The position numbers were made by a program, and so were the translations under genes. From NCBI GenBank assembly GCA_002482865.1, contig DLGU01000025.1, positions 7,949 through 13,200 on the forward strand: a DNA stretch of 5,252 bases, read 5' to 3'. Source of the DNA: Porphyrobacter sp. UBA7686 (GTDB lineage Bacteria > Pseudomonadota > Alphaproteobacteria > Sphingomonadales > Sphingomonadaceae). The notes beneath the pieces are model-generated. The model saw only the letters and a list, made by a program, of their open reading frames with translations. It had not been told where the DNA came from and did no database searches. Of the stretch, positions 5,197 to 5,252 are shown piece after piece (position 1 is the first letter of the stretch; the number at the start of each line of letters is the position of its first letter).

Positions 5197-5252
5197 ATGA
5201 ATCTGCCGTTTGTCATGGGGGTTATCGGGCTGATCGTCAGCGCCGTCTTCGC
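5197..5252 (+). CDS. start of a small membrane protein, 3'-truncated
   Basis: ATG 5197 has a good Shine-Dalgarno AGGGG (5183-5187) nine bases upstream. The 18 visible codons read MNLPFVMGVIGLIVSAVF, strongly hydrophobic and consistent with an N-terminal membrane segment or uncleaved signal anchor. It is not the start of an nrdB, whose N-terminus is soluble and polar. The gene is not recognised, and too little is visible for a function. It begins 84 bp after nrdA stops, on the same strand, beyond the GC hairpin, so it may be a separate unit or be reached by read-through. Confidence 0.6.
   Translation, partial: MNLPFVMGVIGLIVSAVF

Overview
The window is GC-rich and densely coding, apart from one 515-bp intergenic region. 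It looks like alphaproteobacterial chromosome, most probably Sphingomonadales/Erythrobacteraceae. That placement is an inference from recalled resemblance of the ribonucleotide reductase alpha subunit (N-terminus MDFKAS, C-terminus ending CLSCQ) and from a strikingly non-random distribution of GANTC, the site of the alphaproteobacterial cell-cycle methyltransferase CcrM. There are no signs of phage, transposons or CRISPR. The genes themselves are core housekeeping genes, all on the plus strand.

Layout: (1) 1-633 is the C-terminal two thirds or so of an alpha/beta-hydrolase with a complete Ser-Asp-His triad. (2) 701-2566 is a complete ABC-F ATPase of the YheS type, a ribosome-associated translation factor family; its start codon directly follows a possible 10-bp hairpin that includes the GGG of its ribosome binding site. 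(3) 2567-3081 is a long non-coding region. (4) 3082-5112 is a complete class I ribonucleotide reductase alpha subunit (nrdA) with all catalytic residues but no N-terminal ATP-cone. (5) A strong GC hairpin (5121-5165) follows. (6) 5197-5252 is the start of an unrecognised small membrane protein. The expected partner nrdB is not in the window.

The most interesting part is the nrdA upstream region. It holds 11 of the 16 GANTC sites in the window in under 500 bp, including pairs inside candidate sigma70-type promoters, which suggests GcrA/CcrM cell-cycle control of dNTP synthesis. It also contains a chain of nested complementarities that can be drawn as a compact four-way junction (2735-2865), a small hairpin (2874-2900), a three-way junction (2917-3007) and a 13-bp hairpin (3023-3060). 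The loop of that last hairpin (CCCCT) is exactly complementary to the nrdA Shine-Dalgarno (AGGGG). Together this resembles an aptamer plus translational expression platform, a possible undescribed leader RNA controlling ribonucleotide reductase. All pairings were found by eye in a GC-rich sequence and have no covariation support yet. A proximal promoter candidate inside the region (2990-3019) is a competing explanation, because it would leave only the last hairpin in the transcript.
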